In this document: positions 5,695 through 6,621 of the stretch, piece by piece
Layout: each line of letters opens with the position of its first letter
Numbering within the stretch: position 1 is the first letter of the stretch
Assembly (NCBI GenBank): GCA_028293725.1
Contig: JAQGOE010000207.1
Coordinates: 1 to 6,621, forward strand
Direction of reading: 5' to 3'
DNA from: Gammaproteobacteria bacterium
Lineage (GTDB): Bacteria > Pseudomonadota > Gammaproteobacteria > Steroidobacterales > Steroidobacteraceae
DNA length: 6,621 nt
Made by a program: the position numbers and the translations under genes
The notes under the pieces: model-generated
Told to the model about the DNA's origin: nothing
The model's input: only the letters and a program-made list of their open reading frames with translations
The model's database searches: none

Positions 5695-6369
5695 ATGAAG
5701 CGTTATATCTATTCTCTGGGCGCGGTGTTGTTGTTGGGTGCCGGCGTGCCTGCAATGGCGCAGGGGTACTACTACGGGCCGGGCCCGGATCTGCCGCTGC
5801 ACTTTTACGTTGATGGCGGCTACAGCGTGATGACCGGTCAGACATCGAACTACCTCGATAACGGTTGGAACATCGGCGGCGGCGTGCAATGGCGTCCCAC
5901 GCCGGGGCCGTTCTCCTTGCGCGGTGATTTGAGTTACAGCCGCTCCGATGCTACCAACCAGTTGCTCAACGAAGGCTCGGTCGAGAACCAGACACAGATC
6001 GACCACGGTTGGGGTGATCTGGTCAGCTTCGATCTCGATGGCGTCTTCGATATTCCGCTAGGCGGCGGCGTGAAGGCTTATCTCATGGCCGGTGGCGGTG
6101 GCGCTTATCGCCGCATCAGTCTGACGCAGACGGCGGGCTTCGGCGGGTACTATTGCGACCGTTGGTCGGGCTTCTGCAACGGCGGGTTTTTCCCGGGCGA
6201 TGTGCTCGTTCAGCGTGACAGCACGACCCGTTGGGAGTGGAATGCGGGCGCGGGTATCAACTTTCCGCTCTACGGCGGTCAGTCATGGTTCATCGAGGCG
6301 CGCTACACCCAGATGCAGACGCCGGTACCGACGTCATATATTCCGGTGCGCGTTGGGTTCCGGTTCTAA
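5695..6369 (+). CDS. Outer-membrane beta-barrel protein (OmpA/OmpW-like barrel fold), function unknown
   Basis: A 224-residue secreted protein. The N-terminus MKRYIYSLGAVLLLGAGVPAMA is a Sec signal peptide with a basic start, a hydrophobic core and an A-M-A cleavage site before Q23. The mature part has alternating amphipathic strands rich in Gly and aromatics (FYVDGGYSVMTG, WNIGGGVQW, FSLRGDLSYSRS, KAYLMAGGGGAYRRIS, WEWNAGAGINFPL, WFIEARYTQMQ). It ends in PVRVGFRF, the terminal Phe recognised by the BAM assembly machinery. Eight strands would suit the size. There is no periplasmic OmpA peptidoglycan-binding domain. Two cysteines, C154 and C161 in YYCDRWSGFCNGG, fall in a probable loop and could form a disulfide. 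Barrels of this kind include adhesins, small porins and envelope-stress proteins; no specific role can be assigned. It lies 136 bp after murJ on the same strand. Confidence 0.85.
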   Translation: MKRYIYSLGAVLLLGAGVPAMAQGYYYGPGPDLPLHFYVDGGYSVMTGQTSNYLDNGWNIGGGVQWRPTPGPFSLRGDLSYSRSDATNQLLNEGSVENQTQIDHGWGDLVSFDLDGVFDIPLGGGVKAYLMAGGGGAYRRISLTQTAGFGGYYCDRWSGFCNGGFFPGDVLVQRDSTTRWEWNAGAGINFPLYGGQSWFIEARYTQMQTPVPTSYIPVRVGFRF

Positions 6370-6424
6370 CGTAACTCGGTAGTTCTGACAAAACTCCGTC
6401 GGCCAGCGCCACGAGAAGGCACGC

Positions 6425-6463
6425 GCCGCCGCCAGAGGAGAGCACCTACCCTCTGCCGGCGGC
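6425..6463. terminator. Hairpin in the convergent gap, overlapping the hutG stop codon (bidirectional terminator-like)
   Basis: Left arm 6425-6438 (GCCGCCGCCAGAGG) pairs with right arm 6450-6463 (CCTCTGCCGGCGGC) at 13 of 14 positions, the mismatch being 6432/6456. The 11-nt loop holds the hutG stop codon (6448-6446, minus strand). It lies 56 bp after the beta-barrel stop codon, where converging transcripts would meet. The stem is very GC-rich and palindromic, so it could act on both transcripts, but no T-run follows on either strand. A structural block or RNA 3'-end stabiliser is as likely as intrinsic termination. Confidence 0.45.
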
Positions 6464-6621
6464 CGTGGCCAATTCTATGCACGCTGTGAGGATACGCTCG
6501 AGCACGACGCGCATGGGCGCGGCGAACTTCTCGTCGTAGTCGACGGGCCAGTTGGCCGGCGTGACTTCGCCGAGAGGCTCGCGCAGGTATCCCCGACACG
6601 CGAGCTCCATTTGTACGGTAT
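6446..6621 (-). CDS. hutG: N-formylglutamate deformylase (HutG), C-terminal fragment
   Basis: The last 57 codons and the stop of a gene that enters from the right edge. The fragment reads TVQMELACRGYLRE, then a spacer with ANWPVDYDEKFAAPM, then RVVLERILTACIELA. This matches the HutG C-terminus: a VQxELA-x-x-x-YM/L-x-E strand, a YDE-x-x-A-x-P turn and a closing helix, as in Pseudomonas HutG from memory. The enzyme hydrolyses N-formylglutamate to glutamate and formate, the last step of the five-step histidine degradation route. The N-terminal metal-binding part is outside the window, so completeness cannot be judged. It converges on the beta-barrel gene with a 76-bp gap and shows no link to the carnitine-type operon. 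Codon usage is GC-rich like its neighbours. Confidence 0.8.
   Translation of the reverse strand, partial: TVQMELACRGYLREPLGEVTPANWPVDYDEKFAAPMRVVLERILTACIELATAAGRG

Noticed and set aside
6366..6599. A 77-codon minus-strand Arg-rich frame at the right edge
   Set aside because: Another frame of the same strand encodes the HutG C-terminus ending at 6446; the Arg-rich reading is its shadow.

Overview
The window is high-GC bacterial DNA. The organism is Gram-negative: one gene encodes a secreted outer-membrane beta-barrel with a Sec signal peptide and a C-terminal Phe, and another encodes the lipid II flippase MurJ. I cannot fix the phylum. The MurJ sequence, with its RIPNLLRDLFAEGALSTAF block, reminds me more of Verrucomicrobiota/Acidobacteriota-type MurJ than of enterobacterial MurJ. 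That is recall, not a search result.

Left part (1-3803, all minus strand, read right to left): a probable operon for carnitine/betaine-type catabolism. It starts with a BKACE (DUF849) beta-keto acid cleavage enzyme resembling 3-dehydrocarnitine cleavage enzymes. A hotdog thioesterase resembling betainyl-CoA thioesterase follows 22 bp later. Next is a single-chain NDP-forming acyl-CoA synthetase (CoA-binding, ligase and ATP-grasp parts in one protein). Last is the first 16 codons of a gene whose N-terminus fits the crotonase family, possibly a CaiD-like carnitinyl-CoA dehydratase. In the proposed scheme 3-dehydrocarnitine plus acetyl-CoA gives betainyl-CoA plus acetoacetate, and the thioesterase releases glycine betaine. 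The ligase and the crotonase could feed crotonobetaine or gamma-butyrobetaine derivatives in as CoA esters. No carnitine dehydrogenase, transporter or regulator is visible in the window.

Centre (3804-3896): a short divergent promoter region. It carries an AT-rich element that is both an inverted repeat and a near-perfect 13-bp direct repeat with 17-bp period, and it contains a consensus TATAAT. It separates the catabolic operon from murJ.

Right part (3897-6621): murJ and a small outer-membrane beta-barrel gene on the plus strand. Converging on them from the right edge is the last 57 codons of hutG (N-formylglutamate deformylase, histidine degradation). A 14-bp-arm hairpin sits in the convergent gap and overlaps the hutG stop codon.

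I do not see a clearly undescribed system such as a defence locus, mobile element or CRISPR array. The features most worth a second look are three consecutive palindromes, one of them a perfect 20-mer, packed between the acyl-CoA synthetase and crotonase genes; the Ala/Ser low-complexity linker inside the synthetase; and the combined direct/inverted repeat in the divergent promoter.
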